This document shows, one piece after another, positions 1 to 8,366 of a DNA stretch of 48,239 bases. A program made the translations under genes and the position numbers. This DNA is from Ectothiorhodospira haloalkaliphila ATCC 51935. Lineage in GTDB: Bacteria; Pseudomonadota; Gammaproteobacteria; Ectothiorhodospirales; Ectothiorhodospiraceae. Within the stretch, counting starts at the first letter, position 1, and each line of letters begins with the position of its first letter. The stretch lies in contig NZ_KK214998.1 of assembly GCF_000633935.1 (NCBI RefSeq), positions 146,112 through 194,350 on the forward strand, in the 5' to 3' direction. The notes under the pieces were generated by a model. The model had not been told where the DNA came from, ran no database searches, and saw only the letters and a list, made by a program, of their open reading frames with translations.

Positions 1-2
1 GG

Positions 3-236
3 GGACTGAGCCGCGAGGAACTGCCCGACTACCTGGCCCACCGTCTGCGCCTGGTCGGCTGCGAACTGCCCCTGTTCGAGCCGGAGGCCATCGAGGCCCT
101 CTATCAGGCCACCCACGGCATGCCCCGCCCTGTCGGCCGCCTGGCCCACTACGCCCTGACCTGCGCCGCCCAGCAACAGGTCCGCCAGGTCAGTGCCGAG
201 CACCTGCAGACCGCCCTGGAGGAACTGCGACCATGA
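3..236 (+). CDS. C-terminal end of an ExeA/TniB-like AAA ATPase (transposition helper), cut by window edge
   Basis: Only the last 77 codons are present, read from base 3 to the TGA at 234-236. The visible part carries the segment HGMPRPVGRLAHYAL, which resembles the sensor-2 region (G-x-P-R-x-[IV]-x-x-L) at the end of ExeA/GspA-like and TniB-like AAA ATPases. The tail ends in QVSAEHLQTALEELRP, a usual closing helix for that family. Such ATPases often work next to a DDE transposase as target-selection helpers; the transposase would lie left of the window. The stop overlaps the ATG of the next gene (ATGA), so the two are translationally coupled. The exact subfamily cannot be fixed because the Walker motifs are outside the window. 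Confidence 0.7.
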   Translation, partial: GLSREELPDYLAHRLRLVGCELPLFEPEAIEALYQATHGMPRPVGRLAHYALTCAAQQQVRQVSAEHLQTALEELRP

Positions 237-442
237 ACCACCACCACACCCTCACCATCCCGCTGCCAGGCCACTGGACCCCGGAACAGGCTCTGGCCGT
301 GTGGGAACTGCTGGAGATCCTCACCGAGCATATCGGCCAGCGCTACGACCTCGCCCTGCAGGAAGCCCTGGCCGCCGAGCGAGCGCCCTCCATCGACACC
401 CGCCAGACCTCCCTGTTCGACGACGAGCAGGATCCCTTCTGA
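233..442 (+). CDS. Small acidic hypothetical protein coupled to the transposon ATPase
   Basis: A 69-residue protein whose ATG overlaps the ATPase stop codon by four bases. It starts MNHHHTLTIPLPGHWTPEQA, has a predicted helical middle (residues about 17-48) and an acidic tail TSLFDDEQDPF. No catalytic motif is visible. The overlap and shared strand suggest an accessory protein of the same mobile element, but no function is assigned. About 170 bases without a gene follow, up to the IS200-like transposase. Confidence 0.6.
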   Translation: MNHHHTLTIPLPGHWTPEQALAVWELLEILTEHIGQRYDLALQEALAAERAPSIDTRQTSLFDDEQDPF

Positions 443-612
443 GTCCTTGCCCCCGGGCGCGAGTCACCCAAGGCTCGCGCCCCCAGCTTCCCGCATCCGT
501 TCACCTTCCAGGAATCTTCCACCCGAGGGCATAATCCGGGAAAACACTCGGCCTGTAGCCAGGATCTGTGTGGGGAAAGGGGCGTGGAATAATCTGGGAA
601 ACAACAACCCCA

Positions 613-1044
613 ATGGACGAATATGAGAGCCTAAGCCACTCCAAGTGGGAGTGTAAATACCATGTGGTATTCATCCCGAAATATCGCCGCAGGGCCCTTT
701 TTGGCCAATTGAGGCGACATTTGGGGGAAGTTTTCCATCGGCTGGCGAGGCAGAAGGAAAGCTGGATTGAAGAAGGGTATGTGATGCCGGACCATGTCCA
801 TATGTTGATCTCGATCCCACCAAAGTATGCGGTATCGCAGGTGGTGGGGTACATCAAGGGCAAGAGTGCGATTCACATTGCCCGGGTGTACGGAGAGAGG
901 AAGCGGAATTTTGTGGGACAGAGTTTCTGGGCCAGGGGATACTTTGTGTCGACGGTGGGGCGTGACGAGGAGACGATACGAGAGTACATCCGTCACCAAG
1001 AAGCCGAAGACAAGCGCCTTGACCAGATGAAGCTCTGGAGCTGA
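613..1044 (+). CDS. tnpA: IS200/IS605-family transposase TnpA (Y1 HUH single-strand transposase)
   Basis: A 143-residue protein when started at the ATG at 613; an in-frame GTG at 568 would add residues that do not look like the family. The HUH metal-binding motif is MPDHVHMLI (H-V-H) and the catalytic tyrosine lies in the later helix IREYIRHQE. The N-terminal segment KYHVVFIPKYRRRALFG is a family hallmark. The length fits the usual 130-155 residues, so the copy looks intact. The enzyme cuts and rejoins single-stranded DNA through a 5'-phosphotyrosine link and recognises the hairpins at the element ends. Its codon use is less GC-rich than that of the ribosomal genes on the right. Confidence 0.93.
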   Translation: MDEYESLSHSKWECKYHVVFIPKYRRRALFGQLRRHLGEVFHRLARQKESWIEEGYVMPDHVHMLISIPPKYAVSQVVGYIKGKSAIHIARVYGERKRNFVGQSFWARGYFVSTVGRDEETIREYIRHQEAEDKRLDQMKLWS

Positions 1045-1101
1045 AAGCCACCTTCAGGTGGCTCCATGTTTATGCCGCTTTGAGCGGCTCACAAATTAAA
1101 G

Positions 1102-1120
1102 CCCCCGGCTTTGCCGGGGG
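1102..1120 (+). terminator. Hairpin at the IS200 right end
   Basis: An 8-bp perfect stem CCCCCGGC/GCCGGGGG with a TTT loop. It lies 58 bases after the transposase stop. In IS200-type elements such hairpins form the right-end recognition structure and also act as transcription terminators; no T-run follows here, so the recognition role is more likely. Confidence 0.55.
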
Positions 1121-1192
1121 ATACTTACTGCTTATATTCTTTTGGAGGCTCTTGGGGCTCCAGGTGGATTTCATGTCGTGGAGGGGGCAGTG

Positions 1193-2332
1193 ATGATGTT
1201 CAAGAAATTGCGGATTTTGGGTCTTGGGTTTACCGATGAGGAATATGAATTATATGGACTTGGAGGACTGTCGGACCCCGCTAGAGCGACTCAATACCTT
1301 TCTAATCGTTGGAATGACCTCTATTTTCGTCCAAAAATCAATCGTTGTCAGCAAAGGCATGTCCTCGAAGATAAGTGGGTTACACATCTATATTTTTTGT
1401 CCCTATCGTTGCCCGTGCCTAAAACCTACGGTATGTTTCACGAAAAGCACGGCGTGACCGCTGGCGGGCGGCCGTTGAGGACGGCAGATGACCTAAGAGA
1501 TGCGTTTATTCGAAATTGTGATTTTCCGACTCGTCTGGTATTCAAGCCGAGAGGTGGGCGGCAAGGGCAAAATATTATCGTTTGTGAGGTCGGTCGAGGT
1601 GATGGTGAATCGGTTCATGTTTTGTTTTCCGGAAAAAAGTTTAGCTTACAAGAGTTCACGGGTTTGTTGCCCAGAGACGCTTTCCTCGACTATGGGGGAG
1701 GATATGATGGATGGCTGGTGCAGGAATACATTGATCAGCATCCCTTCATGAAGGAAATTGGTCCCTATACTGTTAATACGTTTCGAGTTATCACATTTAT
1801 TGACCAATCGGGGCACTGTAAGGTTCAGATGGCTGCGCTACGTTTGGGGCGGCAAGGGAGTTCTGCTGATAATTGGGACAAGGGTGGATTATCTGTGGCG
1901 GTCGATCTGAAGAGAGGGCGTCTTGGCAAGGGCGTGTCAAAGCCATCCTACGGTGGCCGCTGGACCGCTTTTCACCCGGATACCCAAGTCCATTTAGAAG
2001 GTAGAGAAGTGCCCGGGTGGAATTCCATCGTAGAGGTTTGTGAACGGGCAGCAAAATCAATATCTGGGGTTAGGTCGGTGGGTTGGGACATTGCGTACAC
2101 TCCGGAGGGGCCGGTGATTATTGAAGGCAATGCTGTATGGAGTTTGCCCCTAACGCAAGTGCATACGAATGGCTACTTAACAGATGATGTGCGTGCGGAT
2201 TTGGCGAATTTTGGCTTGGTTTTTCCTACGGCGCTGCCTGGTCTATTACCTGCTGCCACCTGTTGGCTATCTCGGCAATGGCGTCGTTCCAGAGGGCCTA
2301 GGTTGCTAAAAGAGCTAAGGTCAAAGAAGTAA
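1193..2332 (+). CDS. Sugar-transfer-associated ATP-grasp protein
   Basis: About 379 residues from the ATG at 1193 (a second ATG follows directly); the strong GGAGGGGG at about 1183 sets this start, although the frame is open to 1142. Features match the ATP-grasp family found in polysaccharide loci (PF14397 type): a nucleotide-binding lysine region RLVFKPRGGRQGQNI, then WLVQEYIDQHP, TVNTFRVITF, and a C-terminal metal/ATP motif GWDIAYTPEGPVIIEGNAVW. These enzymes activate a carboxylate with ATP and join it to an amine or similar acceptor; the substrate in polysaccharide clusters is not established. The gene is clearly more AT-rich than its neighbours and follows an IS element, which suggests separate acquisition. 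Confidence 0.82.
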   Translation: MMFKKLRILGLGFTDEEYELYGLGGLSDPARATQYLSNRWNDLYFRPKINRCQQRHVLEDKWVTHLYFLSLSLPVPKTYGMFHEKHGVTAGGRPLRTADDLRDAFIRNCDFPTRLVFKPRGGRQGQNIIVCEVGRGDGESVHVLFSGKKFSLQEFTGLLPRDAFLDYGGGYDGWLVQEYIDQHPFMKEIGPYTVNTFRVITFIDQSGHCKVQMAALRLGRQGSSADNWDKGGLSVAVDLKRGRLGKGVSKPSYGGRWTAFHPDTQVHLEGREVPGWNSIVEVCERAAKSISGVRSVGWDIAYTPEGPVIIEGNAVWSLPLTQVHTNGYLTDDVRADLANFGLVFPTALPGLLPAATCWLSRQWRRSRGPRLLKELRSKK

Positions 2333-2406
2333 AAGGGGGCGTAGGGGCAAGAAGCCAAGTAGGTCCACGCTTGGGCGCCAATATTCGAAATATACGGACT
2401 GTTGCA

Positions 2407-3432
2407 CTATGGCTGGCCCCACTTGGATTTGACTAGACTCATGGCGAGATAACGCCAGTTTGCCAAGGCCTCAGGTTGGTTCCTTGCCGCATGCCAGAAG
2501 GCCCGTAGGGCGAGCATGGGGTCCCCTTCCCAATAATGTCGGTATCCAAAACTGAAGCTGGTCTCGGCGAGTCGTTTTTTGATTGCCTTAGGTTCTGTTC
2601 GCTCCCCATTGGGGCCAACCAAGCCCCAGCGCGCCAGCGCCTTTTCCACCACGATACGTTCGTAGTTTTCGTGGGGCCACTTTTTGGCGCAGCCATTGCC
2701 GTGTAACCGATACAGGGCGAACACCCGATCTAGCTGGTGGATTTGGGTGTGCCGTGAGGCGCGTATCCAGTAGTCATAGTCCTGTCCACGCTTCAACTCC
2801 ACATCGAATGGGCCCACGCGCTCAATCAGGCGACGACGCGCCATGACGGTGATCGTGTGCAAGGCCGATGTAAATAGCAGTTGGTTGTAGAGCCATCCGG
2901 ATTTCTCAGGGACGATGTCGGGCGAATCCTTGGTCGGGTCGTCCGAGGAGGCCAGGAACTCGTCGGAGGGCATGGAGAACTCCTCGTCTGGATCCGGTTT
3001 CCATACACGCCATCGGGAAAAGACCAAGTCGATTTCGGGGTGGCGCAGCAGATGGTGGACCTGGGCGGTTAGCTTTCCCGGTAGCCAGAGGTCGTCGGAA
3101 TCAAGAAATGCGATGAACTCGCCTTGTGCTGCGTCCAGGCCGGCGTTGCGTGCCACGGCCGCCCCTTGATTGGCCTGCGCAATCAGGGTGATGCGATCCT
3201 GATAGGATCGGGCAATGTCCAGGGTTTGGTCGGTCGAGCCATCATCCACCACGATGATCTCCTTGTGGGGATAGTCCTGGTCCAGTGCGCTGTCGATGGC
3301 CTCGCCTATGAAGCGTTCGGCGTTATGGGTGGGGATGACCACAGAGACGAGTGGGCGGGAGGTGTTTTCGTCTTCCCTTTTGGGGGGAGCTGGGGGGGCA
3401 ATCATTGATATCCGCCGGGTTAGGAGTGCCAC
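2407..3432 (-). CDS. Family 2 glycosyltransferase (GT-A fold)
   Basis: About 341 residues from a GTG at 3432, or 332 from an ATG at 3405; neither has a clear ribosome site, and the ATG is my preference because SVVIPTHNAERFIGEAI should lie close to the start. The nucleotide-sugar site is EIIVVDDGSTDQT and the metal-binding DxD-type motif is EFIAFLDSDDLWLPGK. A later RGQDYDYWIRAS segment corresponds to the acceptor-side ED/QDYD motif of GT2 enzymes. No membrane segments are present, so this is a cytoplasmic transferase adding a sugar to a lipid-linked or growing glycan. The acceptor and donor are unknown. It sits downstream of the beta-helix gene on the same strand with an 88-base gap and may share its transcript. 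Confidence 0.9.
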   Translation of the reverse strand: MALLTRRISMIAPPAPPKREDENTSRPLVSVVIPTHNAERFIGEAIDSALDQDYPHKEIIVVDDGSTDQTLDIARSYQDRITLIAQANQGAAVARNAGLDAAQGEFIAFLDSDDLWLPGKLTAQVHHLLRHPEIDLVFSRWRVWKPDPDEEFSMPSDEFLASSDDPTKDSPDIVPEKSGWLYNQLLFTSALHTITVMARRRLIERVGPFDVELKRGQDYDYWIRASRHTQIHQLDRVFALYRLHGNGCAKKWPHENYERIVVEKALARWGLVGPNGERTEPKAIKKRLAETSFSFGYRHYWEGDPMLALRAFWHAARNQPEALANWRYLAMSLVKSKWGQP

Positions 3433-3493
3433 GATGTTGGCAACGTGTTTTACCAGAATCGGGGCTTGTTGGGTACGCCTTGGCTATGGTGCG

Positions 3494-6271
3494 CTAGCAA
3501 TTTGGGCAGTCAAGCTTGAAGGGAGGTCCGATACTGGTTTCACGCCCTGGGTTGCGTGGCTTGGCTCCATCGAAGGCTCCCCAGGTGGCCTGCTCCCGAG
3601 GGCGGTGGTTGTAGTCAAGGTCCAGATGGGGTAGGTGATCCACCGGGGGGATGGCTTTGGTGCGGACCAAGGCGTCGGGGCGTGGATAAAGATCCAGTTG
3701 CTCCAGGCGCGGGGTGGCATTGTGCAGGTACGGCACGGCATATTCCAGAGAGGCGGTGAAGTTGTGTTCGGTGTCGATAGAGGCGATGACCTGCAGCGGG
3801 TTAGGAGAGAAAAGGGCATTCCCTGTCACTTTCTGAGTGTAATCCGGGTCGGCATGTGTGATGTGTATGCCGGTGCCAGCGGTGACCAGGGTGTTTTGCA
3901 GGATGTAAACGGCCTTGGGCACGTCGTTGTGGCGCATGATGATCAACCCAGGTCCTCGACTGTTGAAGAACAGGTTGTTGTACAGCGCCACATTGCCCTC
4001 GCCTTGGAACAGGCGCTCGTGGGGGTTTTCGTGAAACAGATTGCCGTAGATCAGATAGCGATCATGCCGGCCTGGCCCCTCGGTTGGCCAGTGTCCCACC
4101 AGCAGATTGGGGCGTGCCGAGGAGTCGCTACTGGCACGTTCGGCCTTGCTGAACAGATTGTGGCGGATGATGGTTTCCCTGGGTTCGGTGGGGATGCCGG
4201 GTAGTCGGTCACGGACATCTTGATGCTTGATCTGCATGTTGTAGCCCAGCGTACGGCGGATGGCGTTATTCTCGATGAGTCCACCAATGAAGGGAGCGCT
4301 ACCGTCGGGGCGGCCCAGGTATAGGCCTGTGCCGATGTCGTGGATGTGGTTGTTCCGGATGGTCCAATCCCAGGCTGAGGCACGGGTAGTGATGCCCGTG
4401 TGGCCTTGTGAGGCGTCGTAGTTTCTGATGGTGAGATGTTCGAGGGTGATGTGGTGGGCGTAGCGGCCGTTGCGTTCCAGGACGACGCCAGCGGCATTGC
4501 GGCCGCGTCCATCCAGAGTCAAATGCCGAACGGTGACGTGTGCACTGCGACTCAGGCTGATGGTGTTTTCCCCATCGCGTGCTTCAAAGATCGCTGGTTC
4601 GCCGCTCTCGGGTCCAGAGATCACGATGGGGGCTTCGGGGGTGCCTTTTATGTTCTGCAAACGCAGGTTACGTGGATAGGTGCCCGAAGACAGTTGGAGA
4701 TGGTCTCCTGGTTGCAGTGCGCGGATCTTATCCCGGTAGTTGTCTGGGTTTGCCTGGATAACTCGACGAGGTAGGGGTTGGGCAAGTGGTTTTTCCTTGC
4801 CACTATGCACCCGAGTCCAGTCCGGAGGCGCTGGATCCTTAGGTGTCGTTAGTGAGGTGAAAAGGGGGCCATGACGTCTTTGAAGCTCCGTCATCAGATC
4901 GCACTCGCCGGCCTTGTACTCAATGGCACCGAGATCCACCGGGTTGGATCGTTCTTGGCCGCAAAAGTCGTGTGTGACATCGTTCGTCCAACTCCCTTGC
5001 GCCACTAAATCCTGTCCATTCAGTAGCCTCAGGTCGCCGGCTTGTGGGGCCAAGAACCACCGATCGAAACGTCCTACGCCCTTCCCAACGGCGGTATCCC
5101 CCAGGCGCTCCAGTGAGGTTTCCAGGCCGTTGATCATGGTTCGGCTCAGGCGTTTGTGCCAGGCGAGAGCCTGAGTAGGGCTGTCAGATTGGCCCTGTTG
5201 GATGCGACTCTGGATCACCGGGAGGTAGCTGGCCTGCGCCAACCACCCAGTGGTTTTGTTGTCTTCGGCCTTAGCCTCACCACCGTCTCGCTCCCAGATG
5301 TTGCCCGTGAGGATATTGTCGAACACTCGCGCCTGGGTTTCCGGAAAGCGTGCCTGGATGCCGAAAGCGTTGTAAATGGTGTTATTGGCGATAAGCGCTT
5401 TTGATGCGCGATTGAGATAAATTCCAGGTTCCTTGGGGCAGTTGAGGATGATGTTGTTGGTCATCCGACCATTGAGTGATTCGGGGCAATCCGTATCGCA
5501 ATTGCCCAGTCCCCTCCGGTCGAAAATGGCGGGGGAAGAGCCCCCGCCCCCGAGGGAGAGACCAACGCGGTGGCCTCCTGTGTGATGCCACTCGCAGATG
5601 ACGAGATTGCGGTCGAAGATAGCACGCTGGGCCCCGCCTTTGACGAAGGCTGCGCTGGTGTTGCGACCGACACGGTGAGGTGCGTGTGCGATGTCGGCAA
5701 TGAAGTTTTCGGTGATTCGCCAATCCTGGCCTCCGATGATGTCGATGGGGACGACAGAAGATCGGGTGTCTCGGGGGTAGTCGTTGATGAAGATGTTACG
5801 TGTGAGCTGCACATGGTCAGGAAATGTCCTGGGATCGCCCTCACCGTTGGCCTTGATGGCGGCGTGAAAGTTCTGGAAGCGGTTGCCTTCTATACGCGCA
5901 TGATCCGCGTCCTGCACTATGTGCAGGGCGTGGTTGGCATTGCGGCTGCCTTGGAAGTCCAGCCCGATGATGTGCCAGTGGGCTCCGTAGATCTTGAATT
6001 GTGTAGTGTGGTCGGTCCAGATGCGGGCGGCACCAGGGATCAGCGATTCTAGAACAATGGGAGCGTCTCGCTCACCTGATTGTCTCAGGGTAATGCTGGG
6101 TAGGAAGTAGTCACCTGGCAGGAGCGTGATGGTGTCCCCTGCTGTGGCGTTCCGCAGGGCCTCTCTAAGATCGCTGGCGTCCTGAACTTCCTGGGATTTG
6201 GCATGGCTCACACCTGCCAGCAGTGATAGGGTCAGCGTTAACACCGGTAGGCTGATACGAAGCACGTCCAT
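3494..6271 (-). CDS. Secreted protein with two right-handed parallel beta-helix domains (polysaccharide lyase-like)
   Basis: The start at the ATG at 6271 gives a clean signal peptide (MDVLRISLPVLTLTLSLLAG, cleavage near SHA); the frame is open to 6382 but the extra 37 residues have no signal character. The mature protein of roughly 900 residues holds two similar halves. Each opens with a cap (DLREALRNATAGDTITLLPG and later DKIRALQPGDHLQLSSGTYP) of the kind seen in chondroitinase-B/PL6-like beta-helices. Each then has Asn-rich coil repeats such as NNIILNC, IANNTIYNA, GNLFHEN and LYNNLFFNS. It probably binds or cleaves a polyuronate-like polysaccharide in the periplasm or outside. Catalytic residues were not assigned. 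The neighbouring glycosyltransferase supports a polysaccharide role. Confidence 0.78.
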   Translation of the reverse strand: MDVLRISLPVLTLTLSLLAGVSHAKSQEVQDASDLREALRNATAGDTITLLPGDYFLPSITLRQSGERDAPIVLESLIPGAARIWTDHTTQFKIYGAHWHIIGLDFQGSRNANHALHIVQDADHARIEGNRFQNFHAAIKANGEGDPRTFPDHVQLTRNIFINDYPRDTRSSVVPIDIIGGQDWRITENFIADIAHAPHRVGRNTSAAFVKGGAQRAIFDRNLVICEWHHTGGHRVGLSLGGGGSSPAIFDRRGLGNCDTDCPESLNGRMTNNIILNCPKEPGIYLNRASKALIANNTIYNAFGIQARFPETQARVFDNILTGNIWERDGGEAKAEDNKTTGWLAQASYLPVIQSRIQQGQSDSPTQALAWHKRLSRTMINGLETSLERLGDTAVGKGVGRFDRWFLAPQAGDLRLLNGQDLVAQGSWTNDVTHDFCGQERSNPVDLGAIEYKAGECDLMTELQRRHGPLFTSLTTPKDPAPPDWTRVHSGKEKPLAQPLPRRVIQANPDNYRDKIRALQPGDHLQLSSGTYPRNLRLQNIKGTPEAPIVISGPESGEPAIFEARDGENTISLSRSAHVTVRHLTLDGRGRNAAGVVLERNGRYAHHITLEHLTIRNYDASQGHTGITTRASAWDWTIRNNHIHDIGTGLYLGRPDGSAPFIGGLIENNAIRRTLGYNMQIKHQDVRDRLPGIPTEPRETIIRHNLFSKAERASSDSSARPNLLVGHWPTEGPGRHDRYLIYGNLFHENPHERLFQGEGNVALYNNLFFNSRGPGLIIMRHNDVPKAVYILQNTLVTAGTGIHITHADPDYTQKVTGNALFSPNPLQVIASIDTEHNFTASLEYAVPYLHNATPRLEQLDLYPRPDALVRTKAIPPVDHLPHLDLDYNHRPREQATWGAFDGAKPRNPGRETSIGPPFKLDCPNC

Positions 6272-6413
6272 TGAGTGAGCTCGCGTACGGGTCGGTGCGA
6301 GAATTGTCCCGGGTGGCGGCATGGAAATCAATTGGAATGTGCCCGCGTCCGTGCGGCATGCTTGGGTATTGTAGTGGCGCATGCATTTTTTCGGGTTTTG
6401 AGGGTGGGTCTCA

Positions 6414-7919
6414 TTGGCTAGAGGGCTCTCGCATCGAACCAGATTCGCGGTTGCAGCATGGCTGTCCTTGCTGGCAGTGCTCTACGCCACCCTGATGCCT
6501 TTCGAGTTCGGAAACCAGGGTGTCGCCCAGGCCTGGTCACACTTTACCAGTCTCACGTTCCCCAAGATGGGTGCCTCGGCGCGTCAGCAGTGGGTGGCGA
6601 ATATCCTGCTTTTCGTGCCGCTGGGGCTGTTCTGGACGGCCTGGCTTTCCGGCTATGTGCGTGGCGTCTGGGGGCATTGCGTGGTGGGGCTGTTCGTGGC
6701 CCTACTGGCTTTGGCGACCACGGCGACAGTTGAGTTCCTTCAGTACTGGTTGCCCCGGCGTGAGCCCTCGCTGCTGGATATGAGTGGCAACCTCAGTGGT
6801 GGCGTGCTGGGGGTGCTGGCCTGGTTCGGGTTGTCGGGGCCGGGGCGGCGGTGGTTGTCGCTATTGCGCCAGGGTGGGCTCGCCGCTCTCTGGTGGGCTT
6901 TGTTGAGTTACACAGTGGTGTACGTGCTGGTCGCTTGGCTGCCTTGGGACTTCCTGTTGTCCTGGCAGGAAGTGTCCGCCAAGCTGGATTCGGATCGGTG
7001 GGGGCTGTGGCGTGCCCCGGTTTCCGAGGCTGATGTGGGCCAGTGGTGGGTGCTTCGCAGCATGGTGGTGATGATCACCGCGCCGGTTGGGATTCTCTTG
7101 GGGTGGTGGCTACAGAGACGAGCGCCTGCGCTCAGAGGCTTTGGGTTGCTGGTTTCTGGCGCGGTGCCGGCATTAGCGTTTGGCCTGTTTGTGGAGTGGG
7201 GGCAGTTCTTGACGGTCTCGGGGGTTGCCGAGGGCGGTTCTGCCTTGTCTCGTGCCGTTGGGATCGTTCTTGGGTTGGCATTCTTCGCGATGCGGCATCA
7301 CCTCGGCCCCGACCAGCTCAGGCATTGGGCTCGTCCGTTGGTGGCCACTTCGGTGGTGCCTTTTTTGTTGCTGTTGGTGCTCATCAACTGGGGCGGTAAG
7401 GGCTTCGCAATGGAAACTGGGTCGGTGCTGGCCAAGCTGGAGTCGTTGCGGTTTTTGCCTTTCTGGTATCACTATACGGTGCCTGAGGCGGTGGCCCTTG
7501 GCAGCCTGATTTTCCATGTGATGATGTATTTGCCTGTGGGCATCGGGGTGTGGCTGTGGCGTTGGGGGGCGAGGGGCATTACACCCCGGCGGGGGTTGTG
7601 GCTGGCGATTGGAGTGGCATTTCTGCTGGCCTTGGTGATGGAGGCGGGTAAGCTGTTCATGGCGGGGTTGAGGCCAGATCCTACTAGCGTATGGATTGCG
7701 GCTGCTGCTGCTTGGTTGGGGTGGCAGGCTTGTGGGGTGGTTTGGTGGGGGTTGCGGGGCCCTATAGAGCGGAATGCGCGCGCGATGGCTCGCGCTGATC
7801 GTTCGCGAGGGCGTGCCGAGGCTTCTCGGCAGCGCTCGGTGGCTTCAGGGAGTACCTATCCCGGGGTGGAGTCGGCGGATGAGGGGTTTGTGCGGGGAGG
7901 CGAGGGTTCCACGCGCTAG
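6414..7919 (+). CDS. VanZ-like multi-pass membrane protein
   Basis: A 501-residue protein starting at TTG (6414), preceded by GAGGGTGGG; the next in-frame ATG would remove the first membrane helix. It carries about ten hydrophobic segments. VanZ-type signatures appear at the N-terminus (YATLMPFEFG, WVANILLFVPLGLFW, TVEFLQYWLPRREPSLLDM) and again in weaker form in the C-terminal half (FHVMMYLPVGIGVWLW, LVMEAGKLF, PDPTSVWIAAAAAWLG). This suggests internal duplication of the VanZ unit. VanZ proteins are common in exopolysaccharide and exosortase loci but their biochemical role is unresolved. The C-terminal 50 residues are Arg/Ser-rich and probably cytoplasmic. It is transcribed divergently from the beta-helix gene. 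Confidence 0.82.
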   Translation: MARGLSHRTRFAVAAWLSLLAVLYATLMPFEFGNQGVAQAWSHFTSLTFPKMGASARQQWVANILLFVPLGLFWTAWLSGYVRGVWGHCVVGLFVALLALATTATVEFLQYWLPRREPSLLDMSGNLSGGVLGVLAWFGLSGPGRRWLSLLRQGGLAALWWALLSYTVVYVLVAWLPWDFLLSWQEVSAKLDSDRWGLWRAPVSEADVGQWWVLRSMVVMITAPVGILLGWWLQRRAPALRGFGLLVSGAVPALAFGLFVEWGQFLTVSGVAEGGSALSRAVGIVLGLAFFAMRHHLGPDQLRHWARPLVATSVVPFLLLLVLINWGGKGFAMETGSVLAKLESLRFLPFWYHYTVPEAVALGSLIFHVMMYLPVGIGVWLWRWGARGITPRRGLWLAIGVAFLLALVMEAGKLFMAGLRPDPTSVWIAAAAAWLGWQACGVVWWGLRGPIERNARAMARADRSRGRAEASRQRSVASGSTYPGVESADEGFVRGGEGSTR

Positions 7920-8152
7920 CGGGCTGCGGGTGTCGGAATCTCTTACGAGATGCTGTGTCCTACTTCAGCACCGAACAGTACCGCTTGGTCGCTTCACGAA
8001 GCCCTCATATGGAGCGGATCTGGTTGGAAAGCGGTGTTATCGGGATTGCTTTCGGGCAACTTATTCGGGATCATCGCAGGCAGAGTGTGTATTGCTGACT
8101 GGATATCCATTGAGAGTGGCGTCAGATTTGTTTACGTTAGGCGTGCTCTCAA

Positions 8153-8168
8153 TGTGATCTGAATCACA
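8153..8168. promoter_or_regulatory. CRP-like palindrome TGTGA-N6-TCACA upstream of the HPr-rel-A cassette
   Basis: The sequence TGTGATCTGAATCACA is a perfect inverted repeat; one more base on each side pairs (ATGTGAT/ATCACAT). It matches the CRP half-site consensus but lies 44 bases upstream of a sigma-54-type promoter. It could therefore be either a CRP-family operator or the upstream activating site of a sigma-54 enhancer-binding protein. The preceding 230 bases after the VanZ gene show no gene. Confidence 0.6.
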
Positions 8169-8211
8169 TCTTCGTTGTGTTGGGCCCTTGTTTTCATGGG
8201 GTTGCATTTTT

Positions 8212-8227
8212 TGGCCTGTTTTTTGCT
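8212..8227 (+). promoter_or_regulatory. Candidate sigma-54 (-24/-12) promoter
   Basis: TGGCCTG, four Ts, then TTGCT: the invariant GG (8213-8214) and GC (8225-8226) are exactly ten bases apart, as required for RpoN promoters. It matches TGGCACG-N4-TTGCW at all but two positions. It lies 140 bases before the ATG at 8367 and would drive the four-gene cassette. Confidence 0.6.
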
Positions 8228-8366
8228 AATTTCAGTTAAGACGTCTTGAGGTGCGGTTAGGCAATGACAGGTCGGCACTGCTCGGCCGAGAAGGCTTTGA
8301 ACATGTGCGCTTCGCTACTGTCCATCTGTGCTGAAGGCTCGAACGCTATATAGAGGCTGTGACTCC

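Larger units (their letters stand above)
545..1125 (+). mobile_element. IS200/IS605-family insertion sequence (approximate limits)
   Basis: The element consists of a single HUH transposase gene followed by three closely spaced hairpins: AGCCACCT/AGGTGGCT (1046-1063), GCCGCT/AGCGGC (1074-1088) and CCCCCGGC/GCCGGGGG (1102-1120). Subterminal hairpins instead of terminal inverted repeats, and no TnpB, are typical of the IS200 group. Exact ends and the target tetranucleotide cannot be fixed from one copy, so the limits are estimates. The element separates the transposon remnant on its left from the polysaccharide genes on its right. Confidence 0.6.

Noticed and set aside
1046-1120. Three hairpins as a CRISPR-like or REP array
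   Set aside because: The stems have different sequences and spacing and lie right after an IS200 transposase, which explains them as element-end structures.
7774-8157. Open frames after the VanZ gene
   Set aside because: They overlap the VanZ gene in another frame and then run through AT-rich upstream sequence; no start site, motif or conservation sign.
8153-8168. Assigning the palindrome definitely to CRP
   Set aside because: It matches the CRP consensus, but it lies upstream of a sigma-54-type promoter, where an enhancer-binding protein site is equally plausible, so it is kept as an unassigned site.
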